Shown here: positions 6,507 to 13,180 of the stretch, piece by piece
Position numbering within the stretch: the first letter of the stretch is position 1
Layout: every line of letters begins with the position of its first letter
Translations under genes and position numbers: made by a program
NCBI GenBank assembly: GCA_937967805.1
Contig: CALBTC010000507.1
Coordinates: forward strand, 1 to 13,830
Source: an uncultured Anaerolineaceae bacterium
Lineage (GTDB): Bacteria > Chloroflexota > Anaerolineae > Promineifilales > Promineifilaceae
Direction of reading: 5' to 3'
DNA: 13,830 bases
The notes under the pieces: model-generated
The model's input: the letters and a program-made list of their open reading frames with translations, nothing else
Told to the model about the DNA's origin: nothing
Databases searched by the model: none

Positions 6507-8021
6507 ATGAAGCATAAATTTATCAGCGTGAAATGGATAGTGGGTTTGGTTTGGGCAACGGCCGTTCTCGCCACCTGCACCACTACCAATAACCCAACCC
6601 CACAAGCGCCGCTGGCCGAGGTGGTGACGGTGGAACGGCCGTCGGCCAGCGCCACGCCCTCACCCAGCAGCACCCCCACGGCGACGATGACTTTGGTTGA
6701 AACGGCCGTGCCGACCAACACGCCATCGCCAACACTATTCCCTACCCCAACCCCAATTCCTCCGCTGGTCTGGTCAGAAGGTATCAATTTTGCGGCCCAG
6801 GTTAAAGGCTTCAGTGGCAGCACGGTTATCTGGTCACCAACTCGCAGAGAATTTGTCGCTACAACCTGCTGGAATTTCGATTTGGAAGCGGCCATTTTTC
6901 ATTTTGTCGAACCCACATTTGAGCAAATGGACATCACGCCATCGGGATTTTCATGTGAGCTGCCGGATGATATTGCCTGGACCCCTGATGGCGAAAAAAT
7001 TCTACACTCCGACACGTTCCCGGAAGATCATCCCAACCATCCCGGCAATTATGGCTGGGATAACAGCGCTATCTGGATCATGAATCGGGACGGCAGCGAG
7101 TACGGGCCAGTTAATTTTGATGAGGCATACGGCCGTTCTCTTGTTTTTAGCGACTGGCTTGATTGGGAAACACTGGTTTACAAATATTATTGCGGTGGCG
7201 GATATGATTGTGTCGTCACGCTCGATCTTGAAACGGGTCAGCGATTGAGCACAACCGTTGTTCACATTGGCGATAGCTTTCAGGCGGGGAAAGAATATGT
7301 CGCCACAAACAATGGCATGAATTTCGACTCAAACACCACGGCAGTTTCAATCATGGATAAAGTTATTCACTCAGAGCCTTCTCTGGAAGAGGCAAAGTAC
7401 ATGATTTGCCTGTCTACGAATTGCTTTGGACACCCGCTCCCCTGTATTTTGTCCCCGTGTATCACAGAGAATTCCCGGTTTGAAGATTGGTTACCGGACA
7501 CAAATCAAATGCTGGTGGTCACCTGGCCTGCTCAAGAATTTCTTTTTTTGACCGAAAATTTCGAAAATCGAGTAGATCCCAAAATAAGTACGCAGTTGCA
7601 GCTTTGGGATGTGGACGGGCAGAAACTAACGCCACTGGTTGATGATGCTATTTTCGGCCGTTTCTCGCCAGACGGCCGTTTTCTAGCCTACCAAACACTT
7701 TTACCTGCCCCCCAATTTCACATCATGGATTTTGAATCTCGAAAGGTTATTCACACGGTCCCAAGCGCGGAACCAACATTAGCGCCGCGCATTGCGGCAA
7801 GCAACGCACCATATTTGTGGTCACCAGACAGCACAAAAATCATTTTTCGCGATTCGCAAGGAAATCTAACGATTCTTACTGTGATCGATGGCTCGTTAAC
7901 CCCGTTGTCTTTATCTGGTGGTGAGCGTTTGCAGAATCCACAGTGGTCGTATGACGGCCATTTTCTAAGTGTGTTGGTGCAAAAAACCGGTGGCGAAACG
8001 GCCGTGCTCACCTTGCCTTAA
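6507..8021 (+). CDS. Secreted beta-propeller (TolB/PD40-like) lipoprotein
   Basis: A 504-residue protein. The N-terminus MKHKFISVKW plus a hydrophobic core ends in LATC, giving a probable lipobox with Cys24 as the lipidated residue (Thr at -1 is unusual). Residues 25-86 form a Pro/Thr/Ser-rich spacer ending in PTPTPIPP, as often seen in Chloroflexota surface proteins. The rest has propeller blades marked by W-(S/T)-x-D-(G/S) motifs: IAWTPDGEKIL, FSPDGRFLAY, LWSPDSTKIIF and PQWSYDGHFLS. This fold serves as a binding platform; the ligand is unknown. The middle is rich in Cys (YCGGGYDC and a MICLSTNC...PCILSPC stretch), so disulphides are likely outside the membrane. The start is set by GGAGGGAG at 6497-6503 and the promoter at 6464. 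AT content is higher than in its neighbours. A 52-bp palindrome follows the stop directly. Confidence 0.8.
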   Translation: MKHKFISVKWIVGLVWATAVLATCTTTNNPTPQAPLAEVVTVERPSASATPSPSSTPTATMTLVETAVPTNTPSPTLFPTPTPIPPLVWSEGINFAAQVKGFSGSTVIWSPTRREFVATTCWNFDLEAAIFHFVEPTFEQMDITPSGFSCELPDDIAWTPDGEKILHSDTFPEDHPNHPGNYGWDNSAIWIMNRDGSEYGPVNFDEAYGRSLVFSDWLDWETLVYKYYCGGGYDCVVTLDLETGQRLSTTVVHIGDSFQAGKEYVATNNGMNFDSNTTAVSIMDKVIHSEPSLEEAKYMICLSTNCFGHPLPCILSPCITENSRFEDWLPDTNQMLVVTWPAQEFLFLTENFENRVDPKISTQLQLWDVDGQKLTPLVDDAIFGRFSPDGRFLAYQTLLPAPQFHIMDFESRKVIHTVPSAEPTLAPRIAASNAPYLWSPDSTKIIFRDSQGNLTILTVIDGSLTPLSLSGGERLQNPQWSYDGHFLSVLVQKTGGETAVLTLP

Positions 8022-8073
8022 ATTTCCCCGGAAACTCTTAAAGAGCAAGGTTCCGAGCAGTTTCCAGGGAAAT
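8022..8073. repeat. 52-bp palindromic element, copy 1
   Basis: The ends ATTTCCCCGGAAACT and AGCAGTTTCCAGGGAAAT are inverted repeats around a variable centre. A second 52-bp copy at 10715-10766 matches at about 41 of 52 positions, with most differences in the centre. It starts one base after the lipoprotein stop and ends 4 bp before the stop of the convergent LysE gene. A folded transcript could end or protect both mRNAs, but no U-run is present. Confidence 0.8.
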
Positions 8074-8077
8074 GGTG

Positions 8078-8698
8078 TCAGAAAAAGCGCTGGGCACCGA
8101 GCCAGATTTGGTACAGGCCAAAGCCAAACAAAGCCACGGCCGAAACCGTGCCCAAGACCCGGTTCAGGCGCGGGCTGGCCTGGCCCAACACGCCAAACAG
8201 CACCACAAAGCTCATAAAGCCGCCGATGAGCGCGCCGTAAAATCCCAGCATAAAAGCCACGCCGTGTGACGGCGCTTGCCGCCAGCCCTCCAGGAAGATG
8301 GGGCCGGCAATAGTGCTCCAAAAGAGGTAGGCGTTGGGGCTGAGCATGTTCATCAGGGCGGCTTCGCGGATGCTTTGGCGCTTTTGCGTTGTGGGAGGGG
8401 TAACGGCCGTATCCACCACCATCACCCGCACCGCCCGATACGCCCGGTACGCCAGAAAGAGCAAAAAGAACCCACCGCCAAAGCGCAGCGCCGAGACAAA
8501 CCAGTCCGGCACCTGGGTCAATACTAGCAGCACCAGCAGCACAATCGGGCCGTCGCTCATCAGCGGGGCCAGCGCCGCCACCAACGTGCTGCGCAGCCCG
8601 TTTTTCAACGTCTGCGACAGCAAATACGCCTGAAACGGCCCCGGCTGCGCCGCCGCCGCACCGCCGTATCCCAATCCCTGTAACAAATACAAAAACAT
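8078..8698 (-). CDS. LysE family translocator (RhtB-like amino acid exporter)
   Basis: A 206-residue protein with about six membrane helices. Family signatures are the early Gly-rich helix ending in QPGPFQAYLLSQ (18-29, the 'PGP' motif), an acidic residue in the second helix region at SDG (48-50), and NMLSPNAYLFW (117-127), matching the usual 'xNPKxxLFF' element. Members export amino acids such as lysine, threonine or homoserine by proton exchange; the substrate here is unknown. I chose ATG 8698 over an upstream in-frame ATG at 8749. The first helix begins right there, a GTAGGATGGGG site precedes it, and the extra 17 residues look like leader sequence. It faces the propeller lipoprotein gene tail to tail. 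Confidence 0.85.
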   Translation of the reverse strand: MFLYLLQGLGYGGAAAAQPGPFQAYLLSQTLKNGLRSTLVAALAPLMSDGPIVLLVLLVLTQVPDWFVSALRFGGGFFLLFLAYRAYRAVRVMVVDTAVTPPTTQKRQSIREAALMNMLSPNAYLFWSTIAGPIFLEGWRQAPSHGVAFMLGFYGALIGGFMSFVVLFGVLGQASPRLNRVLGTVSAVALFGFGLYQIWLGAQRFF

Positions 8699-8768
8699 GC
8701 CCCATCCTACGCTAATATTTTTTTGAGGCAGGCAGTCTAACACAAACAAAGTTCATTTCGCAAAAGGC

Positions 8769-8866
8769 AATTTTTTGATGCAAAGAGGCAAAGAAACAAA
8801 AGGAGCAAAGAGGTTCAGAAAATCTTGTCCTCTTTGCCCCTTTGCGCCTTTGCGTCAAATTTTTTT
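8769..8866. repeat. CAAAGAGG-type palindromic repeat between LysE and QueA-like genes
   Basis: The left arm (8769-8813) has runs of GCAAAGAGG/AGCAAAGAGG units bounded by AATTTTTTGATG. The right arm (8829-8866) is its approximate reverse complement (CCTCTTTGCCCCTTTGCGCC, then TTTGCGTCAAATTTTTTT), one unit shorter, with a 15-base loop. Same architecture as the elements at 3747 and 5269 but different units. Its end touches the QueA-like stop codon (8865-8867). The outer T-run could help end leftward transcription. Confidence 0.7.
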
Positions 8867-9980
8867 ACGGTAGAAGCAAATGCAGATCGCCGAATTCGTG
8901 CCAGAGGTAGTGCTGCTGCAACGCCTGTTCGTAGGCCAGGGAAAGATGGCAACTGTCGGCCAGGGCCGCCAGCATGGCCAGATGGGTGGCGCGCGGTTCG
9001 TGCAGCCCGGTCAGCAGGCCGTCCACGGCACGAATGCCGCGCTGTGGCGTGATGAACAGGTCGGTCCAGCCGGACCCGGCGTGCGTCACACCGGCCTCAT
9101 CGGTCACCGTTTCCAGAGCGCGAATGACGGTGGTGCCCACGGCAATGACCCGTCTCCCCTGCTGCCGTGCCTGGTTGACCTGCACGGCCGTTTGCCCCGG
9201 CACGCGATAAAATTCCTCATACGGCGCTTCGTGATCTTCCAGGCTGGCCACGCCGGTGTGCAAAATCAGCGGGGCGAACTGCACCCCCTGCGCGATTAGC
9301 TGCGTCATCAACTCCGGCGTGAAGGCTCGCCCCGCCGAGGGCATCTCGGCGCTGCCCGGCTCGTTGGCAAACACCGTCTGGTAATAATCCAGCGGCCACG
9401 CTTCAGGCACGTACTCGTAGCGGATGGGGCTGCCGTGTGCTGCCAGATAGCTGGTCAGCGGCAGGGGCAGGTGCAGGGTTGCCAGCCACAATCGGACGGG
9501 CTGCGCCGGGCCGTGGCGCAGCGCCGGGTTGTGCGGCGTCAGCAGGCGGGCGGTGCCGCCGGCCGGCAGCTTAAGCACCGTCCCAGCTTCGCCGTCGCTG
9601 AATGGCTTGGTGGCGGTTGGGGACGGCCGTCTCAACTCCACGCTCCACAAGCCGGCCGGCAGCTGGGTGGAGAGGTGCAGGCGCAGTTCGGTGCCGTCGG
9701 GCAGCGTGGCGGGCAGCGCGGCATTCATCGTGCGGCTGGTGTTGATCACCAGTAAATCGCCCGGCTGCAAATGGTCGCCAATCTGGCGGAAATGGGTGTG
9801 CGCCACGCGGTCATCCCGGTAGTGGGAAACCATCAGGCGCACCTCGTCACGGGCCAGGCCGCGCGCTTCGGGCGGCTCGCTGGCTTCCAGGTTTGGCGGC
9901 AGTTCAAACTCCAGGGAGGGCAGCTGCGGCATGCGGGCTGATTTGGTGGCCGGCGAGTCAGTTTGGAGAAGGGTCATCAT
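8865..9980 (-). CDS. QueA-like protein (S-adenosylmethionine:tRNA ribosyltransferase-isomerase family, divergent branch)
   Basis: A 371-residue protein aligned over its length with QueA, which moves the ribosyl part of SAM onto 7-aminomethyl-deazaguanine in tRNA. Recognisable blocks: GDLLVINTSRTMNAAL (74-89; usually DLLVFNNTRVIPARL), AEMPSAGRAFTPEL (211-224; usually APTAGLHF), LHTGVASLE (240-248; usually LHVGxGTF), RVIAVGTTVIRALE (277-290) and YLWHEFGDLHLLL (358-370). Several normally invariant residues are changed. I recall this branch mainly from Actinobacteria, where it is annotated QueA by similarity; I know of no demonstrated function. No other queuosine gene is in the window. The start is ATG 9980, overlapping the upstream SDR stop (ATGA), with GGAGG 7 bases before it; an upstream GTG-type start at 10031 is unlikely. 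Translationally coupled to the SDR. Confidence 0.82.
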   Translation of the reverse strand: MMTLLQTDSPATKSARMPQLPSLEFELPPNLEASEPPEARGLARDEVRLMVSHYRDDRVAHTHFRQIGDHLQPGDLLVINTSRTMNAALPATLPDGTELRLHLSTQLPAGLWSVELRRPSPTATKPFSDGEAGTVLKLPAGGTARLLTPHNPALRHGPAQPVRLWLATLHLPLPLTSYLAAHGSPIRYEYVPEAWPLDYYQTVFANEPGSAEMPSAGRAFTPELMTQLIAQGVQFAPLILHTGVASLEDHEAPYEEFYRVPGQTAVQVNQARQQGRRVIAVGTTVIRALETVTDEAGVTHAGSGWTDLFITPQRGIRAVDGLLTGLHEPRATHLAMLAALADSCHLSLAYEQALQQHYLWHEFGDLHLLLP

Positions 9981-10696
9981 ATCGCCACCTCCGCCACTAA
10001 ATTTTGCGCCTGGTAACGGCCGTTGGCCCAATTCCCATTAATCAGCGCCAAAAAGCCGGGCACGCTTTCTTCCGGCAATGGCCGGTCACTGATATCTTCA
10101 CCGGGAAACGCTTCCTGGTGCATCTGGGTGCGCATGTCGCCCGGATCAACCCAGTAAACGCGCACATCGGGCAGCCGCTCCGCCAGCTCCGCCGCCAAAA
10201 TGGCCGAAAGCTGTTCAAGGGCCGCCTTGCTGGCACCATAGCCGCCCCAGCCCGCGTAAGGTTCTACGCCCGCGTCACTGGTGATGTTGATGATGCGGGC
10301 ATCGGGCTTCATCGTTTTAGCCACGGCTTGCAGTACGCCCAGTTGGGCCACCACGTTCACCTTGAATACGTTTTCCAGCACGTCCAGGGGATAATCGAGC
10401 AAGGCCGGCTGGGGACTGGGGCCCAGGATTCCGGCGTTGTTCACCACCAGGTCCAGGCCGCCAGCAGCCCTTGCGGCTACAGCCAGCGCCTGCCGGTGGG
10501 CTTTATGGGTGATGTCGCCGGAAACGGCCGTTACCGTCGTCAACTGTTCCAAATCGTGATGAGCCTGCGCCAGGGCAGCCTGCCCGCGGGCGTTGATGAT
10601 CAATTGCCAGCCGTCACGGGCCAGGGCAGAGGCCAGGGCCAACCCTAAGCCGCGGGAAGCGCCGGTGATGAGTGCGGTTTTTGTTTGGTTTGTCAT
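9977..10696 (-). CDS. SDR family oxidoreductase coupled to the QueA-like gene
   Basis: A 239-residue classical short-chain dehydrogenase. The cofactor loop TGASRGLG is at 11-18, NNAG at 87-90 region, the catalytic Ser at S140 in NITS, and Tyr/Lys at Y153 and K157 (YGASK). 'VDPGDMRTQMH' after the sixth strand is the usual PG motif. The C-terminal part (residues 200-239) has 'DRPLPEESVPGFLALI', a pattern common in uncharacterised SDRs. Substrate unknown, cytoplasmic. It shares little with the other SDR (5386-6180) outside the fold, so it is not a recent duplicate. A GGAGAG site lies upstream of ATG 10696. The 4-base overlap with the QueA-like gene suggests the two products act together, perhaps on the same metabolite; that is inference. 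Confidence 0.9.
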   Translation of the reverse strand: MTNQTKTALITGASRGLGLALASALARDGWQLIINARGQAALAQAHHDLEQLTTVTAVSGDITHKAHRQALAVAARAAGGLDLVVNNAGILGPSPQPALLDYPLDVLENVFKVNVVAQLGVLQAVAKTMKPDARIINITSDAGVEPYAGWGGYGASKAALEQLSAILAAELAERLPDVRVYWVDPGDMRTQMHQEAFPGEDISDRPLPEESVPGFLALINGNWANGRYQAQNLVAEVAI

Positions 10697-10714
10697 GGGA
10701 ACTCTCCGTTTAGC

Positions 10715-10766
10715 ATTTCCGCGGAAACTTTTTATAAGTGAGGCTTCAAGCAGTTTCCGGGGAAAT
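10715..10766. repeat. 52-bp palindromic element, copy 2
   Basis: Same length and ends as the copy at 8022-8073 (ATTTCCGCGGAAACT ... AGCAGTTTCCGGGGAAAT), about 41 of 52 bases identical. Here it lies 18 bp upstream of the SDR start on the minus strand, so it would fall in the leader or promoter region rather than after a gene. The central AT-rich part contains TATAAA on the minus strand, but no matching -35 is evident. Confidence 0.8.
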
Positions 10767-10847
10767 TGAATTCAATGTTATGGCATGATTGTAGGGAAAC
10801 GGCCGTATTCCTACCTCCGGCAACCGTCCAGAAACATCCCCAACAAA

Positions 10848-10872
10848 AAGGACAGGCTTAAAGCCTGTCCTT
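10848..10872 (-). terminator. Perfect hairpin, possible leftward terminator
   Basis: AAGGACAGGCT and AGCCTGTCCTT form an 11-bp perfect stem with a 3-base loop. Read on the minus strand the stem is followed by TTTG, giving a short U-run (CCTTTTTG). On the plus strand no U-run follows. No leftward gene lies immediately upstream, so it may stop antisense transcription from the AI-2E region or be an unrelated structured element. Confidence 0.4.
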
Positions 10873-10946
10873 AAGTTCAGTCTGCCAAAGTTGCAACCAT
10901 CAAAACAGGCAGACGTAAAGCCCACATTCACCGCCATCTAAAATAG

Positions 10947-10976
10947 TTGACCATTTACCCTGATTTTCGCTAGAAT
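10947..10976 (+). promoter_or_regulatory. sigma70-like promoter for the third AI-2E gene
   Basis: TTGACC (10947-10952), an 18-base spacer and TAGAAT (10971-10976) form a good match to the housekeeping promoter. Transcription would begin near 10983, giving a leader of about 58 bases to ATG 11041. Confidence 0.55.
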
Positions 10977-11040
10977 CTTCTTACGTTTTTTCGTGAACTG
11001 TTTTGTATGCAAATTTCCAAATCAATGTTATACGAACGAT

Positions 11041-12207
11041 ATGAGTAAAGAGTGGAGTACAACAACACGCTATTTTGTTTTTGCCCTGGTGCTGGCCGGA
11101 TTTATCTGGTTTATAACGGCCGCACAAGCACTCATTGGTGCGCTGGCAATTTCTGCGCTGCTGGCTTACCTGCTCAATCCCATTGTCACTTTGGTTAATG
11201 AACGCGCTCGCGTGGCCCGTTCATTGGTGGTCTTCTTCGTCTATCTACTCTCGCTGGGGGCCATCATCACGATCACCATCATCTTCATCCCCGGCATACC
11301 CGAGCAAACCGCCAGCTTCCTGGCCGATATGCAAATCATCATGACCCAGGCCCAGGAGGATTACTTCTCCGAACCAATCACCCTACTGAACACCGAAATC
11401 CAACTGGACGGATTGATGCCCGAAGCAGATATTTCTGAACTGGTCTCTTCCTTTATTCGGGCGGACATCATCGTTGAGCTGCTGCAAACCAGCACCACCA
11501 ACCTGGGCTGGATTCTGGTGGTTTTGGTAGCGACTTATTACCTGCTGCAAGATTGGGCCAAACTGCGCGAATGGCTGTTTAGCTGGGCGCCGGACCCGTT
11601 CGAATCCGATTTTCGCCGGCTTTATGCCGAGATTAAGCTGGTGTGGAACCGCTATTTTCGCGGTCAACTGCGCCTGTCGATCATTGTGGGCTTGCTCACC
11701 GGAGCCGGTTCGCTCATTTTGGGCCTGCCAGGGGCTCTGCTTTTTGGCGTTTTCTCGGCCATCTTTGATGTTTTGCTGTCTGTGGGGCCGGCCATTATCA
11801 TGGCCATTGCCACCGTGGTGGCGCTGCTGGCCGGTTCGAACACAATGGAGATGTCCAACACGCTGTTTGCCGTCATCATTTTGGCGTTTTATCTGGCTGT
11901 GCAGGGAATAGAAAATATCTGGCTGCGTCCACGCATCATGAGCAGCAGCGTGCGGATTCATCCGGCCATCATCTTTATCGCCATTGTGGGGTCGCTTTCG
12001 CTGGCCGGGGTTTTAACAGCACTCGTTATCGTGCCAGTGATCGGTTCTATTGCCGTCATCAGCCGTTACACGTACTTCAAGCTGTTCAAGATGGATCCGT
12101 GGGCAGACGAGGCAGAGATGGCTTCTAAGATTATTGAGGCCGGTGATGAAGAAAAGGCCGAATCCCCCACCGACTCCACTAACACCGCCCTGGAATCAAC
12201 TGACTGA
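11041..12207 (+). CDS. AI-2E family permease (single gene)
   Basis: A 388-residue membrane protein with the AI-2E family layout. Two N-terminal helices (about 10-47) and a third (59-83) are followed by an acidic, soluble stretch (85-145) with amphipathic helices. A hydrophobic C-terminal part to about 350 includes 'LRLSIIVGLLTGAGSLILG', 'GIENIWLRPRIM' and 'GVLTALVIVPVIGSIAVI'. The last 40 residues are acidic and hydrophilic. I start at ATG 11041 (MSKEWS). The GTG at 10993 would lie about 10 bases from the predicted transcript start and add a Cys-rich stretch unlike the family. No strong ribosome site precedes 11041. Same family as the genes at 1-1543, but no nearby paralogue and no ACGGCCGT octamers. 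Substrate unknown. Confidence 0.85.
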   Translation: MSKEWSTTTRYFVFALVLAGFIWFITAAQALIGALAISALLAYLLNPIVTLVNERARVARSLVVFFVYLLSLGAIITITIIFIPGIPEQTASFLADMQIIMTQAQEDYFSEPITLLNTEIQLDGLMPEADISELVSSFIRADIIVELLQTSTTNLGWILVVLVATYYLLQDWAKLREWLFSWAPDPFESDFRRLYAEIKLVWNRYFRGQLRLSIIVGLLTGAGSLILGLPGALLFGVFSAIFDVLLSVGPAIIMAIATVVALLAGSNTMEMSNTLFAVIILAFYLAVQGIENIWLRPRIMSSSVRIHPAIIFIAIVGSLSLAGVLTALVIVPVIGSIAVISRYTYFKLFKMDPWADEAEMASKIIEAGDEEKAESPTDSTNTALESTD

Positions 12208-12210
12208 CCG

Positions 12211-12975
12211 TTACAGCTTTGTCAAAATTTCCACACCTGATTTGGTTACGGCAACCGTGTGTTCATACTGGGCCGACAGCGAACCGTCTTTGGTGATCAC
12301 CGTCCAGCCGTCCTTGAGTAAAATCCATTCATATCCCCCCTGATTTATCATCGGCTCGATGGTAAACGTCATGCCGGGGCGCAGCTTGGGGCCACGGTCC
12401 GATTGGCGAACATGCAGCACCGACGGCGACTCGTGCAGCGTCCGGCCGATGCCATGCCCGCCCCATTCACGCACTACAGAAACGCCGCGCGCATCGGCCA
12501 GATCATGAATGGCCCGGCCAATGTCGTTCAGATAGCCGCCCGGCTGCACCGCCTGAATACCTACCGCCAGCGCTTCTTTGGCTACTTCCAACAGGCGCTC
12601 CGTCGCCGGAGCTATCTTGCCGACGGGAAAAGTGTAGCAAGCGTCACCGCAGTACCCTTTGTATTTCAAGCCAATATCAATGCCGATGATGTCTCCTTCA
12701 TTCAAGATGCGGTCATCGGGCAAGCCGTGGCAAATTTCGTGGTTCACCGAGGCGCAAATAACGCCGGGAAACGGTGGGTGATTGCTGGCGCTCCCTTTAT
12801 ACCCTTTGTAAAGTGGCTCGGCACCCTGATCAGCAATGTATTGTTCAACCTTTTGGTCTAACATGCGGATGCTGACGCCAGGATGGATATTTTCTTCTAG
12901 CAAAGCAAAACATTCAGCCACCATGCGGCCAGAATCACGCATGCGGGCGATTGCTTTGGCGTTCTTCAATCTCAT
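12211..12975 (-). CDS. map: Type I methionine aminopeptidase
   Basis: A 254-residue cytosolic enzyme that removes the initiator Met from new proteins. All five metal ligands of the pita-bread fold are visible: D100 (GIDIG), D111 (GDAC), H174 (GGHGIG), E207 (TIEPM) and E238 (QYEHT). H83 (CHGLP) and H181 match the substrate-binding histidines. Length and motif spacing are those of the basic bacterial type Ia enzyme, with no N-terminal zinc-finger extension. AAGGAAG lies just upstream of ATG 12975. In many bacteria map sits in the ribosomal protein cluster with adk and infA. Here it stands alone, so it may be a second copy. It faces the AI-2E gene with only 3 bp between stops, and an ATCTGTGT-family repeat lies upstream. 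Confidence 0.96.
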   Translation of the reverse strand: MRLKNAKAIARMRDSGRMVAECFALLEENIHPGVSIRMLDQKVEQYIADQGAEPLYKGYKGSASNHPPFPGVICASVNHEICHGLPDDRILNEGDIIGIDIGLKYKGYCGDACYTFPVGKIAPATERLLEVAKEALAVGIQAVQPGGYLNDIGRAIHDLADARGVSVVREWGGHGIGRTLHESPSVLHVRQSDRGPKLRPGMTFTIEPMINQGGYEWILLKDGWTVITKDGSLSAQYEHTVAVTKSGVEILTKL

Positions 12976-12998
12976 AAAACTTCCTTAATAAAGAGATA

Positions 12999-13070
12999 GG
13001 ATGCAGATAAACGCAGATGAACGCTGATTTTCTATTTCATATCAGTGCAAATCTGTGAGAATCGGTATCC
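12999..13070. repeat. ATCTGTGT-family palindromic repeat, copy 3
   Basis: The left part GGATGCAGATAAACGCAGAT and GAACGCTGATT, and the right part ATCAGTGCAAATCTGTGAGA with ATCGGTATCC, form a diverged version of the element at 5269-5335 (same outer GGAY...GTAYCC ends and octamer spacing). It starts 24 bp upstream of the map start codon. Confidence 0.6.
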
Positions 13071-13117
13071 AAAACATTCGATTCACTTTAGAAAACAGAC
13101 GGAGAAGTATAGCACAC

Positions 13118-13150
13118 AAGAAAAAGAGCCTGCCAGTTTGCGGCGGGCTC
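13118..13150 (-). terminator. Intrinsic terminator after the four-helix membrane protein gene
   Basis: On the minus strand GAGCCCGCC and GGCAGGCTC pair (one internal mismatch) around a 7-base loop and are followed by TTTTTCTTG. It lies about 30 bp past the stop at 13181, in the right orientation for the leftward gene, and isolates it from map. Confidence 0.75.
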
Positions 13151-13180
13151 TCCAACACAATTTTTATGCGAGGGGCAGGT

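Noticed and set aside
6407..6895. A 162-codon minus-strand frame over the lipoprotein start
   Set aside because: It is the complement of the low-complexity Pro/Thr spacer, read as Gly/Val repeats. It is not a real gene.
7965..8705. A 246-codon minus-strand frame over the LysE region
   Set aside because: It is out of frame with a clear LysE-family protein, is Gly/Arg/Pro-rich and has no recognisable motif.
5386..10696. The two SDR genes as a duplication
   Set aside because: They share the fold motifs only; lengths, C-termini and loops differ throughout.
10746..10937. A 63-codon minus-strand frame in the gap before the third AI-2E gene
   Set aside because: It runs through the perfect hairpin and into the 52-bp repeat, with no motif and no ribosome site.
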